A DNA stretch of 61,574 nt from Kiloniella sp. (GCA_002690455.1 NZET01000002.1:1-61574), one strand, 5' to 3'; positions 32,701 through 41,065 are shown, numbered from the stretch's first letter. Program-made: numbers and translations. The notes: a model not told the origin generated them from the letters alone.

Positions 32701-32860
32701 TTCGGCAGCGGGCCGTTCGATCGCCATGGGTATTGTTAAGGGTGGGCTGGCGCGCAAAGGCGAGCGGTTGATCGTTCCGCTTGAGGATGGGCGAAACGTA
32801 CCGGTCACGTTGGGAGACCCGATCTTCTTCGACAATCAGGGGGAGCGCCAGCATGGTTGA
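29750..32860 (+). CDS. soxA: Sarcosine oxidase alpha subunit
   Basis: A 1036-residue subunit with the usual three-part build. An N-terminal 2Fe-2S-ferredoxin-like fold with no cluster cysteines (RSFKYHRPRGIVSAG) comes first. A NAD-binding flavoprotein domain follows (VVIVGAGPTGLQAARTAAQ; LATGAFERPLVF). A C-terminal aminomethyltransferase (GcvT-like) domain then begins near MHDWHEANGALFEDVG and includes GTEAMHVLRAEKGFIIVGQD. The last domain binds tetrahydrofolate and captures the one-carbon unit. It overlaps soxD by 4 bp and soxG by 8 bp. Length is normal and no break is seen. Confidence 0.95.
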   Translation: MSQKFRQSEGGRIDRGEPLSFTFDGQIFEGYRGDTVASALLANGVHLVGRSFKYHRPRGIVSAGVEEPNALIDCNVTEAERGTREANNRATVTELRQGLTTRSVNAFPSLRFDLGAINTLLARFFPAGFYYKTFLVSTRLWHGLIEPIIRRAAGLGVSDESPDIARYDAHYLHADVVIVGAGPTGLQAARTAAQSGARVILVEQDSLCGGSLLRDPVTIDGKDAESWINDVTADLAAMSNVRVMTRTTLSGIFDHNMLTALERVTDHLDPGQAGLHTPRMRWHRIRARQVVLATGAFERPLVFRNNDLPGIMFASAVETYLQRYGVRAGDRGVFVVNNDMALSAAIKAHHAGIEVSVVDVREADRSQRNEGPNARSLRDLGVPVHTGHTVIAAHGARRVSGVEIAPMTLDGGKISGESRVLACDFLATSGGYNPIVHLHCQSGAKLDFDPETACFVPGPPNPTTPSLSAGACRGVFGLNQALIDGADAATRAVSALGATVGPIDAVSDGPVGKGTMPVSSSDDAHDGDLRIRHLWLLPSDKPTSKGGKYWVDFQNDVTAADLELAVRENFRSVEHIKRYTTLGMATDQGKTSNINALGILSDVLGVTIPEIGTTTFRPPYTPTTFGAIAGREPGDFLDVARVTPMHDWHEANGALFEDVGQWKRAWYYPRPGEDIHAAVDRECRAVREGVGLLDASTLGKIVVKGPDAATFLNRVYTNKWLKLPVGRCRYGLMLGEDGMIMDDGVSSRLGEDEFLMTTTTGGAASVLTHLEDYLQTEWTDLKVYLTSVTEQWAVASLNGPRARDLLAELCTDIDLSPEAFTFMSWQDATVVGIKARIFRISFTGDLAFEINVPADQGMALWSALMTAGSKYGITPYGTEAMHVLRAEKGFIIVGQDTDGSLNPYDMGMDWIVGADKNDFIGKRSLSRKDMADPLRKQFVGILTEDPSVVLPEGAQLVSAEDAPAQAFPKSPVPMQGHVSSSYWSSAAGRSIAMGIVKGGLARKGERLIVPLEDGRNVPVTLGDPIFFDNQGERQHG

Positions 32861-33476
32861 TTTGTCCTACCGTCCCTTGAGCAAGCTTGCGCTGGCGGCA
32901 CGCTCGCAGACCGCTGCCTTTCAGGCGCCCGTACATTTGTGGGAGTTGCCCAAGCGTGGGATGGCCACGCTGCGCTTAGACCTGAGCGATGCAGCACTGG
33001 TCGAGCGGGCAGAAAGTGCGCTGGGTCTCGCGCTGCCGAAGCAGTCCAATACCCTGACCACCGATACCAGAGATGGCTTCGTCCTGTGGGCTTCGCCGGA
33101 TGAGTTCATCATTGACCTTCCCGCGCATGGCGATGCGGTAGCGCGACTTGCTGCGCTACGAGATGCACTGTCTAATGATTTCGCCGCTGTGGTTGACGTT
33201 GGCGATCAAATGGCGGGGATCGGACTGGGCGGAAGCCACTGGTGCGAGGTTTGGTCGAAAGTCTGTGCGCTGGACCTGCATCAGAGCCGGTTTATGCCGG
33301 GAGCCTGTGCCCAGACGTTGGCGGCAAAGTGTAACGTTCTGCTCTATGCCCCGGACCTCCGCGAACGCCGGGTGGATCAGATCCGTCTTTACACCAGGCG
33401 GAGTTTTGCACAGTACCTGTTCCTGCGGCTTGAAGATGCAGCACAGGAATACGGGCTGACCTTGCGGGCATTCTGA
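32853..33476 (+). CDS. soxG: Sarcosine oxidase gamma subunit
   Basis: A 207-residue SoxG, a GcvT-N-like accessory subunit that stabilises the tetramer. The segments LWELPKRGMATLRLDLSD and VDVGDQMAGIGLGG, and the final YTRRSFAQYLFLRLEDAA, are typical. The true start is ATG 32853; the frame is open from 32781 inside soxA, but that part has no SoxG similarity. The 8-bp overlap with soxA indicates coupled translation. No glyA or purU follows, unlike in many sox operons; an SCP2-domain gene comes next. Confidence 0.92.
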   Translation: MVDLSYRPLSKLALAARSQTAAFQAPVHLWELPKRGMATLRLDLSDAALVERAESALGLALPKQSNTLTTDTRDGFVLWASPDEFIIDLPAHGDAVARLAALRDALSNDFAAVVDVGDQMAGIGLGGSHWCEVWSKVCALDLHQSRFMPGACAQTLAAKCNVLLYAPDLRERRVDQIRLYTRRSFAQYLFLRLEDAAQEYGLTLRAF

Positions 33477-33507
33477 TTTTTCTGTTCAAGTCGCGAGGGC
33501 TTTGCTA

Positions 33508-33531
33508 AAGGTAAAACCAGCGTTTTACCTT
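33508..33531. repeat. 10-bp perfect palindrome between soxG and the SCP2 gene
   Basis: AAGGTAAAAC and GTTTTACCTT pair perfectly over 10 bp around a CAGC loop, 23 bp before the SCP2 start codon. No U-run follows, so an operator of the TetR/GntR kind or an mRNA-stabilising hairpin at the end of soxBDAG is more likely than a terminator. Confidence 0.6.
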
Positions 33532-33554
33532 ACGAAATTGCAGGGGATTGACCC

Positions 33555-33845
33555 ATGTCTGTTGAAGCTATCGTCGATAATCTTAATCAGGTGCTCAGTA
33601 GCGGTGCAGGGCTTGATGGCTCGCTGAAGATGAACTTTGGTGATGATGGTGTGGTGCGGATCGAAGGCACAACAGTTACCACCGATGACAGTGACGCCGA
33701 CGCGACCATCAATATCACGCTGGAAGATGCCGTGGCGATGATGAACGGCGAGCTCAATCCGACCATGGCCTTTATGCAGGGCAAACTGTCAGTCGACGGC
33801 AACATGGGTATGGCGCTCAAGCTGGGCAACCTGCTCGAAGACTAG
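33555..33845 (+). CDS. SCP2 sterol-carrier-domain protein
   Basis: A 96-residue single SCP2 domain. The pattern DADATINITLEDAVAMMNGE followed by NPTMAFMQGKLSVDGNMGMA and a final LKLGNLLED is diagnostic. Such proteins bind lipids or fatty acyl-CoAs in the cytoplasm; the bacterial ligand is usually unknown. It starts 79 bp after soxG behind AGGGGA, with the perfect palindrome in between, so it may be separately regulated. A link to the betaine pathway is not obvious. Confidence 0.9.
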   Translation: MSVEAIVDNLNQVLSSGAGLDGSLKMNFGDDGVVRIEGTTVTTDDSDADATINITLEDAVAMMNGELNPTMAFMQGKLSVDGNMGMALKLGNLLED

Positions 33846-33867
33846 TGTTGGACGACAGACCGTAATC

Positions 33868-33918
33868 GCGCGACGCCTTGTCGAAGGCCGCGAAGCGGTC
33901 GAGACAAGGTCGGCGCAA
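33868..33918. repeat. Palindromic element B, copy 2
   Basis: This 51-bp copy matches 26093-26143 at 50 positions. The difference (G33887 for A26112) changes an A-T pair in the inner stem to G-T, a pair that RNA tolerates as G-U. It lies 23 bp after the SCP2 gene, where a terminator would be expected. Confidence 0.85.
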
Positions 33919-34094
33919 GATGGGTCTTTTCCCACTGAACCAGCCGTGAATTGATTGTGGTTCTAGGGGAGAGTGTCGGCGGCCGCGCCGTGGCTGACGC
34001 GATTATGCTCGTGTAGCGAAGCTACGCCTAACCCAACCGGCCAACATCTGCCCGAGCCTTGTAGTGCCGAATTTTCCGCCTATGGTCATGAACT

Positions 34095-34592
34095 ATGAAC
34101 CGAACGCCTGCTGAATATTCACCTGTTCCTGTTTGCTTTCGCCTGCTGCCGGCACTGAGGGCTGTTGCCGTCTCGCTCTGCGGGCTTGTGGCACCGGGTC
34201 TGCATGCAACGGCACTGGCCCTGAATTCCCCCGAACAGGAAGTGGTTGTTCGCACACTGTCGGCGGCTGAAATTCTGGACCTGACCGAAGACAAGACGTG
34301 GGTTATCGATTTTGACAACAGCACCGTGACGTCGACCACTTTTTACAAGGCTGGTGGCGAGCGGTTTACTGAGCGTGACGGTTTGGTCGAGCGCCTCCAG
34401 TGGTTTATCGATGAGCAGGCCGATCAACGCTGTGTTCGCTCTGCGTTCGGGAGCCGATGTGGTTATATTGTCAGCTTCGGTGGGGCCCTGAAAATCTGCA
34501 TGCAGCTCGACCCGTTGGGAGACTGCAGCTACACCGTTGCGAGGATCGAAAACGGTGATCGCTACGGCCTTGAACAGCGCTCAGGCCTTTAG
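34095..34592 (+). CDS. Hypothetical secreted protein
   Basis: A 165-residue protein I do not recognise. A basic start and a hydrophobic stretch (AVAVSLCGLVAPGLHA) suggest a signal peptide cut near residue 42. The mature part is small and contains four Cys in two close groups (RCVRSAFGSRCGY and KICMQLDPLGDCSY), suggestive of disulfide bonds in the periplasm. It is isolated: 250 bp from the SCP2 gene and convergent with the LysE-type gene. The start ATG has a weak ribosome binding site. Confidence 0.55.
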   Translation: MNRTPAEYSPVPVCFRLLPALRAVAVSLCGLVAPGLHATALALNSPEQEVVVRTLSAAEILDLTEDKTWVIDFDNSTVTSTTFYKAGGERFTERDGLVERLQWFIDEQADQRCVRSAFGSRCGYIVSFGGALKICMQLDPLGDCSYTVARIENGDRYGLEQRSGL

Positions 34593-34684
34593 ATCTCAAC
34601 CCTCGTGTATGGTCCTCTTGGCTTAATTTTGGAGTGTTGTCACATTGTCTCGGCTTGCCGGCCAGAAGCGCGGTTCAGGATCCC

Positions 34685-35335
34685 CTAGCGGCCAAGGATA
34701 TCCTGCAACTCGCTCAGGAACATCAGTGGGATCATGAGGAACAAGCTCATCCCAAGGCACACGTTGATCAACCGAATTCGACGCGGGTCGTCGATCAGTC
34801 GCGACATCAACTGCCCCAGACTCACCCAAGTCATAGAAGAGAAGGCACTCGGTGAGAGTGATACCGCAACGGCACCAACGCCCAGCATCCAGCCAATCTC
34901 ACCGGTTTCCGACAGCCCTGCAATCATCGCGGTATAGGAAATCGCGTAGCCCCATCCCTTCGGATTGATGGCCTGAAAGGCTGATGCTTCAAGAAAAGTC
35001 AGTGGCCGGGAGGCTTTATTGCGCTCCAGATCAGTTGATGCTGTCATGGTCCGATAAGCGAGGTAGGCCATGAAGGTACTGCCTGCGAGCAGCAAAGCCC
35101 AGCGAACTGCGGGCATGGCGGCGAGTAGGGCTCCGACGCCAATGATTACGATCGTCATCAGGACAAGAAAACCGCCCGCGACGCCGAACATGTGCGGCAG
35201 CGTTCGTCGCAGCCCAAAAGTCATGCCCGAGGACAGCAGCATTAGGTTATTTGGCCCAGGGGTCATCGCAGCGATGAACGAATACACAGCACCAACGATC
35301 AGCGGGTGAGTAGCGAGGCTTTCAAGCATAGGCAA
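34685..35335 (-). CDS. LysE/RhtB family amino-acid exporter
   Basis: A 216-residue membrane protein with six hydrophobic helices. The family motif MTPGPNNLMLLSSG lies after the first helix, and FLEASAFQAINPKGWGYAIS in the middle is the second conserved block. LysE-type proteins export amino acids or related small molecules. The gene is monocistronic on the minus strand. Two Met codons at the start (35335 and 35329) are both possible. The 232 bp upstream of it, to the MttB stop, hold nothing I recognise. Confidence 0.88.
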   Translation of the reverse strand: MPMLESLATHPLIVGAVYSFIAAMTPGPNNLMLLSSGMTFGLRRTLPHMFGVAGGFLVLMTIVIIGVGALLAAMPAVRWALLLAGSTFMAYLAYRTMTASTDLERNKASRPLTFLEASAFQAINPKGWGYAISYTAMIAGLSETGEIGWMLGVGAVAVSLSPSAFSSMTWVSLGQLMSRLIDDPRRIRLINVCLGMSLFLMIPLMFLSELQDILGR

Positions 35336-35567
35336 CAGGCTCTCACAGCGATGCCGCGCACGGCAATGTCGTTTCAGCAGGGGTGTCAGGTAGGCACCAT
35401 ATCCGCGCTGTTCAGGAAAGGGGCAGGCGGTCGGTCAGGTTATCGGGCGCCTTGAGGTTCCCGGTCGTGGCTTGGGCTTGATGGCGAGCCCATAAGCGGG
35501 CGGTGCCGTGATATTGCTGGTGCGCTTCATTCAGCCGATTCAACAGCCCGGACTGGGCGGCCCAGCC

Positions 35568-37142
35568 TCAGTACAAGGCATCGGGCATCGAATCTTTCCG
35601 GTTCCGGATGAAGGTTGTTAGCGCTTCGTCTACGCCGGCGTCAAGCGCAGGGGCGACGGCGTCATAATCCTTAATCATCTGTTTCCAACGGGTGTTCGCA
35701 CGCTGATACATGTCTTGCGAGCCTTCGATTTCCCACTGCTCAAAGGAGGCTGAATTGGACAGTTTAGACTCGTAAAATGCCGTCTGATAATTGCGGTTGG
35801 TATGGTCACAGCCGAGGAAATGGCCACTTGGGCCGACTTCTGCAATGGCGTCCATGGCCTGACCGTTGGCTGACAGGTCTACGCCACCTTGCATAATATG
35901 GATCATGGCCAGTTGATCAGCGTCCATTACTAGTTTTTCCGGGCAGGACACCAACCCGCCTTCCAGCCAGCCCGCCGAATGCAGCATGAAGTTGACCCCT
36001 GCACCCACAGCCGGGAGGATCGACATCATGGTCTCATAGGCCGCCTGAGCGTCTGGTACTTTGGAGGCATTGAGTGAACCGCCCGAGCGGAAGGGTAGGT
36101 TCATGCGCCGAGCCAACTGTGCCATTCCCATCGTGATCAGCGCTGGTTCTGGCGTGCCAAAGGTTGGCGCGCCGGAAGCCATCGACATCGACGCTGCAAA
36201 AGTACCGAAGATTACCGGTGAACCTGGCCGAATCAACTGACCATAGGCGATGCCGGTCATGGCTTCGGCCAAGCACTGCGTCATTACCCCCGCCGGTGAG
36301 ACAGGCGCCATTGCACCGGAAATCAAGAAGGGTGACACGATACAGGCCTGATTGTTCTCCGCGTAGACCCGCAGAGCGCCGTTCATAATCCCATCATAGG
36401 TCAGGGGCGAGTTAACGTTGATCAGACTGGTGGTCACGCAATTCTGGTCGACGAAGTCTGCGCCGAAGACCAGCTTGCATAGGTCGACCGTATCCTGCGC
36501 CCGTTCCGGTGCCGTCACCGAACCCATGATCGGCTTGTCGCTGTATTTGAAGTGACTGTAGACCATGTCGAAATGACGCTTGTTCACTGGCACATCAACA
36601 GGTTCGCAGATGGTGCCGCCCGAGTGATGCAGCGCAGGGGACATATAGGTCAGCTTCACCAGCGTTTCGAAGTCGCCAAGCGTGGCGTAGCGTCTGCCTT
36701 CGTCATAAGACCGGTAGAAGGGCGGGCCGTAGACTGGCGCGAACACCGTGCGCTTGCCACCGATTTCCACATTGCGTGCAGGATTGCGGGCGTGTTGAAC
36801 AAACGAGGAAGGCGCGGTTTTGCAGAGTTCTCGGAGCATCCCTTTGGGGAAACGGATCCGGGCGGTGTCGGTCTTCCCCTCCGCCAAGGTGATATCAGCG
36901 CCCTGGGCTCGCCACTTTTCAATGGCGAAGGCATCTTCGGAGATGTTGATACCAATTTCCTGCAGGATGGTGTCGGCGTTGGCCTCGATCAATGACAGGC
37001 CCTCTTCGGAGAGCACGTTGACGTCGGCAAGCTGACGGTCGATGACAGCAAGTTGCTCGATAGATGTTGGGGCACCGGTTCGCTCGGCGCGACGGCTGCC
37101 ACGACTACCGCGACGGCCGCCGGTTTGTTCAACTGCGGTCAT
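35568..37142 (-). CDS. MttB-family trimethylamine/betaine:corrinoid methyltransferase, non-pyrrolysine
   Basis: A 524-residue member of the MttB superfamily (COG5598). ATG 37142 follows a good GAGGAG; the frame continues upstream to 37247 without similarity. The frame is open throughout with no internal amber codon, so it is a non-pyrrolysine member, as are the glycine-betaine methyltransferases. These enzymes move a methyl group from a quaternary amine to a corrinoid protein. Typical segments are PAGVMTQCLAEAMTGIAYGQ, HDMVYSHFKYSDKP-like residues and the end RNRKDSMPDALY. The N-terminus is Arg/Gly-rich. The partner corrinoid protein is not encoded next to it, while a RACo-type activator lies at 23334. 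Substrate unknown. Confidence 0.86.
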   Translation of the reverse strand: MTAVEQTGGRRGSRGSRRAERTGAPTSIEQLAVIDRQLADVNVLSEEGLSLIEANADTILQEIGINISEDAFAIEKWRAQGADITLAEGKTDTARIRFPKGMLRELCKTAPSSFVQHARNPARNVEIGGKRTVFAPVYGPPFYRSYDEGRRYATLGDFETLVKLTYMSPALHHSGGTICEPVDVPVNKRHFDMVYSHFKYSDKPIMGSVTAPERAQDTVDLCKLVFGADFVDQNCVTTSLINVNSPLTYDGIMNGALRVYAENNQACIVSPFLISGAMAPVSPAGVMTQCLAEAMTGIAYGQLIRPGSPVIFGTFAASMSMASGAPTFGTPEPALITMGMAQLARRMNLPFRSGGSLNASKVPDAQAAYETMMSILPAVGAGVNFMLHSAGWLEGGLVSCPEKLVMDADQLAMIHIMQGGVDLSANGQAMDAIAEVGPSGHFLGCDHTNRNYQTAFYESKLSNSASFEQWEIEGSQDMYQRANTRWKQMIKDYDAVAPALDAGVDEALTTFIRNRKDSMPDALY

Positions 37143-37576
37143 GAGCAAGGCTCCTCGTTTGGGGGCGTGAATCCTTTGTGTGTCGTCTTGCGGCGAAGAA
37201 CTATTCCACTTCCGCCTTGGACTGCCGTTTGACCGCCCCCACGTCATGCAGTTTTGATGGGTGGTCTGATCCCCTGTAGGCCGATCTTGCGGAGGCTTCC
37301 AGACGGCAGGCTCGGGAGCGTGTAGTGTGGTCGGGCCAAGTGGTCGGGCAAAGGCGTGTGCGCGGTGTTTGCTCGAGGCGGTTGCGCGACTTTGACGTGC
37401 GCGGTTAGTCAGGGGTGAGCGCCCTGACGCTCAGGTAGCATAGAGGAAATTGCGGCGTGGAGCTTTTGTGCGTTGGCGCGACACGGGTCTTCAGTAAATG
37501 GGCGCTTACGTTATGTCTGAGTCCGGCTTTCGTCTGCAGGGAGAGCGAGGGCCAGAGCCAGAGCCAGAGCCAGAGC
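37143..37576. other. Intergenic region with overlapping alternative hairpins
   Basis: About 430 bp between divergent genes. It holds two mutually exclusive hairpins, GTCAGGG/CCCTGAC (37408-37428) and TGAGCG/CGCTCA (37416-37433), which share bases. Four copies of CCAGAG follow at 37552-37575. The promoters of the MttB-type and beta-propeller-like genes must also lie here. Confidence 0.5.
37552..37575 (+). repeat. Hexanucleotide repeat (CCAGAG)x4
   Basis: Four perfect CCAGAG units end two bases before GTG 37577. Because the unit is six bases, copy-number change keeps frame. If translation starts upstream at GTG 37457, the repeats encode a Gln-Ser run. Confidence 0.9.
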
Positions 37577-38485
37577 GTGAAACTACAGCGGAGCCCGCAG
37601 GAAACACTGCTGGTCGCCGGCATGAACGGCGAGGTTGTGGAATTGGACCATGACCTGCAGGAAGTCGGCCGCTGGACGGCGCACGCGGGCGCGGTCAACG
37701 TTCTACAGGCGGGAAGGGAAACTGACTGGACTGGTAAGGCAGATGCAAGCGCACATCTCATTTGGACGGCCGGCGGCGACGGCTGCTTGCGGGCCTGGGT
37801 GCGGGATGAGTGTCTCAGTCAGGCTAAGCCTGAGGGCCCTGATGCGACGGAGGAGAGCAAACCCGGTGCAGCGCTTGGGGATAGCGCGGCGGTATGGTCA
37901 GAGGCCCTCTGTCTGTTTGGACCAAAGAAGCCGATCACGGCCTTTTGGTGGGGTGAGGCCGCCGGTGCCTTTGCCTTGGGCTACGAGCGCGCGCTTTACC
38001 ATTGGTCGGCGCCAGAGGCGCAACCGCGCAAAATCAACGGTGTGGCCAGCCTCGAGCGTCTCGGGCAGGCGTGGTACGGCTGCCCGAAGACAGGGGCAAA
38101 GGCCGCTGACATTGGCCCGCTGGCTGAATTCGATCCCATTACCGGAAATTTTGGGACGCCGGTGTTTGACGATGGTTTCGCAGTCTGGTCGCTGAAGCCA
38201 TGGGATGACCGACGTTTGCTGGCCTTTGGGGTCGATCGGCGTGCTTGGGTAGTCGATCCGATCATGGCGCGCCGACAGTTGATTGAGTGGCACTGCGAAA
38301 GCAGCGGGCCTGGGTCGTTGATCCTGTCGAACGGGAGTCGCCTGCTCTATGGCGAGGGAGCAATCGTCTGTGATGGCATCTCAACCGATGCACCTCTGCG
38401 AGGGCTTTACGGGGCGGTCGAGTGGCCCCGTGGCCGGGTCCTATTTGCCGGTGCCGATGGACAGGTTTGGATCTTTGCGCTCTGA
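37577..38485 (+). CDS. Beta-propeller-like (WD40-type) hypothetical protein
   Basis: About 302 residues with propeller-like repeats: LLVAGMNGEVVELDHDLQEVG, then AHAGAVNVLQ and LIWTAGGDGCLRAWV, which read like WD40 blades with a GH-to-W spacing, and later VLFAGADGQVWIFAL at the end. No catalytic motif is apparent. I place the start at GTG 37577, after the hexanucleotide repeats; ATG 37622 is possible, and GTG 37457 would add 40 residues including a Gln-Ser repeat. No signal peptide is seen with the shorter start. It stands alone, convergent with the aminopeptidase gene. Function unknown. Confidence 0.6.
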   Translation: MKLQRSPQETLLVAGMNGEVVELDHDLQEVGRWTAHAGAVNVLQAGRETDWTGKADASAHLIWTAGGDGCLRAWVRDECLSQAKPEGPDATEESKPGAALGDSAAVWSEALCLFGPKKPITAFWWGEAAGAFALGYERALYHWSAPEAQPRKINGVASLERLGQAWYGCPKTGAKAADIGPLAEFDPITGNFGTPVFDDGFAVWSLKPWDDRRLLAFGVDRRAWVVDPIMARRQLIEWHCESSGPGSLILSNGSRLLYGEGAIVCDGISTDAPLRGLYGAVEWPRGRVLFAGADGQVWIFAL

Positions 38486-38604
38486 ACAGCTTCCGAATGG
38501 TTGGGCGCGGGCCAGTCGGCGTTACCCTAACGGCTCATTTCACCAGAGCCGTCAAATCTTTGCCCATCGAGACTCTGCCGCCCGCTCCGCAATTCCCATG
38601 CGCA

Positions 38605-40113
38605 TCAGCCCTCGTAGTGATCCTGCACTAGTTTGTTCAGCGAGCGCACTGCAAACCCCGTTGCGCCTGTGCCGACCATTGGCTTCGCCTTGTCTGCCCA
38701 AACGACACCTGCAACATCCATGTGCGCCCATTTCTGGTCCTTTTGGATAAACCGTTCCAGGAAACAGGCCGCGGTAATTGAGCCGCCCCAGCGTCCTGCG
38801 CTGATGTTGCGCATGTCGGCCTCTTTGCTATCGAGCATCTTGTTATATTCTTCGCCCAGCGGCATCCGCCAAACGTATTCGCCCGTTGCCTCAGACGCGT
38901 CGTGGATCTGCGCAGCCAATTCATCGTCATTGGAAAATAGCCCTGCTTTCTCCATGCCCAGCGCCACCAGCATGGCGCCGGTGAGGGTCGCAAGATCCAC
39001 AATGAATCTCGGTCGGTACTGCTCTTGCGCATGCCATAGCACGTCCGCAAGAACCAACCGCCCTTCCGCGTCAGTATTCAGAACCTGGATGGTCTGCCCC
39101 GAAAGCGAAGTGACGATATCGCCGGGGCGTTGGGCGTTACCATCGGGCATGTTTTCCACCAGGCCGATCAGGCCGACCACGTTGGCCTTTGCCTTGCGGG
39201 TGGCGAGAGTTTTCATCAAACCCGAGACCGCCGCAGCTCCGCCCATGTCCCACTTCATGTCTTCCATTCCGCCCGCAGGCTTAAGCGATATGCCGCCCGT
39301 GTCGAAACAAACGCCCTTGCCGACAAAGCAAATTGGGTCTTTGTGGACGCCGCCACTCGCCCCCTTCCAGTGCATGGCAACAACCACGCTGTCTCGGATA
39401 GATCCCTGCCCGACACCTAGAAGCGATCCCCAGCCCTCCTTCTTCATCCGTGCTTCATCGATAAGAGTCACTTCAACCCCCAGCGGTTCCAGCTCAGCCC
39501 GAACCCGTTCAGCAAAGGCCATGGGGTGGAGAACATTGGCCGGCTCATGTTTTAGGTCGCGGGCCAGGTAGTGCCCGGCCAGCCGCCCAGCAGCCTGCGC
39601 CAGATTGTCATCTGCGGCCGCGCTGGAAGGATTATCACACAGCCCCACAATCGACGTCACAGACTGGCGTTGTTCATCCTTGAGTCTGGTGCGGTAACCA
39701 TCGAAGCGGTAGGAGCGCATCGCGGCTCCCTCAACCAGCAGGGCCGCGGTTGCTGCGTTTGCATCGTGGGGCAGAATGTACAGGCTTTCGTCACCCGAAG
39801 TTGCCACCGTGGCGAGCATCTGCGCGCCCGCACGATTTAGATCGAGTAGGCTGGGGCTTTCCTTACCCATGCCGCAGAGTACGATCCGTGCCGGCAGGCC
39901 TTCACCGGCCCCCAGCACCAGTTGGATCTTACCTTTCTCGCCTCTGAACCGGCCCGCCTCAGCCGCCCGCCGGATGGCACCTCCGCTGGCCTCATCCAAT
40001 GTGGCCAGCCTTCCAGACCAGGGCTTGTCCTCGACCACAGTCAGGGCAAGGGCGCCGGGGAAGCTTTCAGGTACAGAGCTCAGAGAAATCGAGGGCATAG
40101 ACGCAGGCGTCAT
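38605..40113 (-). CDS. pepA: Leucyl aminopeptidase (M17, PepA)
   Basis: A 502-residue M17 aminopeptidase removing N-terminal residues from peptides in the cytoplasm, normal length for the family. The signature NTDAEGRLVLADVLW is complete, and the metal ligands and catalytic Lys are in CFVGKGVCFDTGGISLKP and the following MKWDMGGAAA. Start ATG 40113 gives the usual N-terminus; 26 extra residues to 40191 are unrelated. The start region faces the divergent TauE gene across 169 bp. Some PepA proteins also bind DNA, but nothing here points to that. Confidence 0.95.
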   Translation of the reverse strand: MTPASMPSISLSSVPESFPGALALTVVEDKPWSGRLATLDEASGGAIRRAAEAGRFRGEKGKIQLVLGAGEGLPARIVLCGMGKESPSLLDLNRAGAQMLATVATSGDESLYILPHDANAATAALLVEGAAMRSYRFDGYRTRLKDEQRQSVTSIVGLCDNPSSAAADDNLAQAAGRLAGHYLARDLKHEPANVLHPMAFAERVRAELEPLGVEVTLIDEARMKKEGWGSLLGVGQGSIRDSVVVAMHWKGASGGVHKDPICFVGKGVCFDTGGISLKPAGGMEDMKWDMGGAAAVSGLMKTLATRKAKANVVGLIGLVENMPDGNAQRPGDIVTSLSGQTIQVLNTDAEGRLVLADVLWHAQEQYRPRFIVDLATLTGAMLVALGMEKAGLFSNDDELAAQIHDASEATGEYVWRMPLGEEYNKMLDSKEADMRNISAGRWGGSITAACFLERFIQKDQKWAHMDVAGVVWADKAKPMVGTGATGFAVRSLNKLVQDHYEG

Positions 40114-40282
40114 GAGTATTTTCCTTCCTGATCGACCACAGACAACGCAACGCACCGTTCCTGTGGTGACTGGTCTTACAACGAGCCCCAACCTAAGCCG
40201 CTCGCCTCAAAGCGCAAGCGTGCAGGGCAGCAAACCAAGAATACCGTTTTGACTTTCGAGAACCAGGGCGGAACGTGGTGCC

Positions 40283-41065
40283 ATGGAACTGGGTTTTCTC
40301 ATCGTACTCGCTGCAGTCTTTTTCGCTGCCTTTGTGCAGCGGCTGGCTGGCTTTGGTTACGGCCTGATCTCAGCACCGGTGGCCATGATCTTTTTCAGCC
40401 CCTTGGAAGTCGCTTTCCTGATGGCCTTCTGGGGGACGGTAAACTCGGCCCCGACGGCCTACTTCACCCGTCGCAGCATTCCCTGGGGCGCCTTTTGGCC
40501 AGTCATTCCTTGGTTAATGGTAGGGCTGGTTGCCGGTCTGGGTGCGCTGTTTATCGCGCCGCCACTGGCCTTTAAGATACTTGCCGTCTTGATCTGCGTG
40601 CAGGCCTTCATTTCTGTATTCTGGCCGCATCTCGCGACTCGCGGCGTGGGCTGGACGGCAGATGGCCGGGTGGCAGGCACACTCGCCGGCCTGCTGCAGG
40701 CAACAGTCAATATCCCCGGCCCGCCTCTGGTGGTGCACTTCAACACGCTGCGGCTGCCACAGGAAGCCTTCGTTGGTGTGTTTGCCATTGTTTTTCTTTC
40801 GGTTTCTGTGGTGCGGGTGATTTTGGGTTGCGTTGCTTTCGCTCTGGGCCAAGAGCTGGCGTTTCTGGCCAATGCTATCCCAGCCTCTCCGGTTTACACA
40901 TTGAGCCTCGGATCAGTGGCGACGTTCGTTGGTGTTACGGTGGGGCAGACGATTGTGCATCGGGTCAGCACAGCTTTCTTCAAGCGACTGACTGGCGTGA
41001 TGATCGCAGTTTCAGCGCTAGCGCTGCTCACGGATATTTTGGGCCTCTTGCCCAACGCAGGCTAA
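40283..41065 (+). CDS. TauE/SafE family sulfite exporter-like protein
   Basis: A 260-residue membrane protein with seven or eight helices. The two repeat signatures are RLAGFGYGLISAPVAMIFFS near the start and VTVGQTIVHRVSTAFFKRL near the end, matching TauE/SafE (DUF81). Such proteins export sulfite or sulfonate-derived anions. There is no taurine or sulfonate catabolic gene next to it, so its substrate is open. Monocistronic, divergent from pepA. Confidence 0.88.
   Translation: MELGFLIVLAAVFFAAFVQRLAGFGYGLISAPVAMIFFSPLEVAFLMAFWGTVNSAPTAYFTRRSIPWGAFWPVIPWLMVGLVAGLGALFIAPPLAFKILAVLICVQAFISVFWPHLATRGVGWTADGRVAGTLAGLLQATVNIPGPPLVVHFNTLRLPQEAFVGVFAIVFLSVSVVRVILGCVAFALGQELAFLANAIPASPVYTLSLGSVATFVGVTVGQTIVHRVSTAFFKRLTGVMIAVSALALLTDILGLLPNAG

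Noticed and set aside
35407-35567. In-frame continuation of about 53 codons after the MttB-type stop
   Set aside because: The protein already ends at the normal family C-terminus, and an open stretch of this length is expected by chance in GC-rich DNA.
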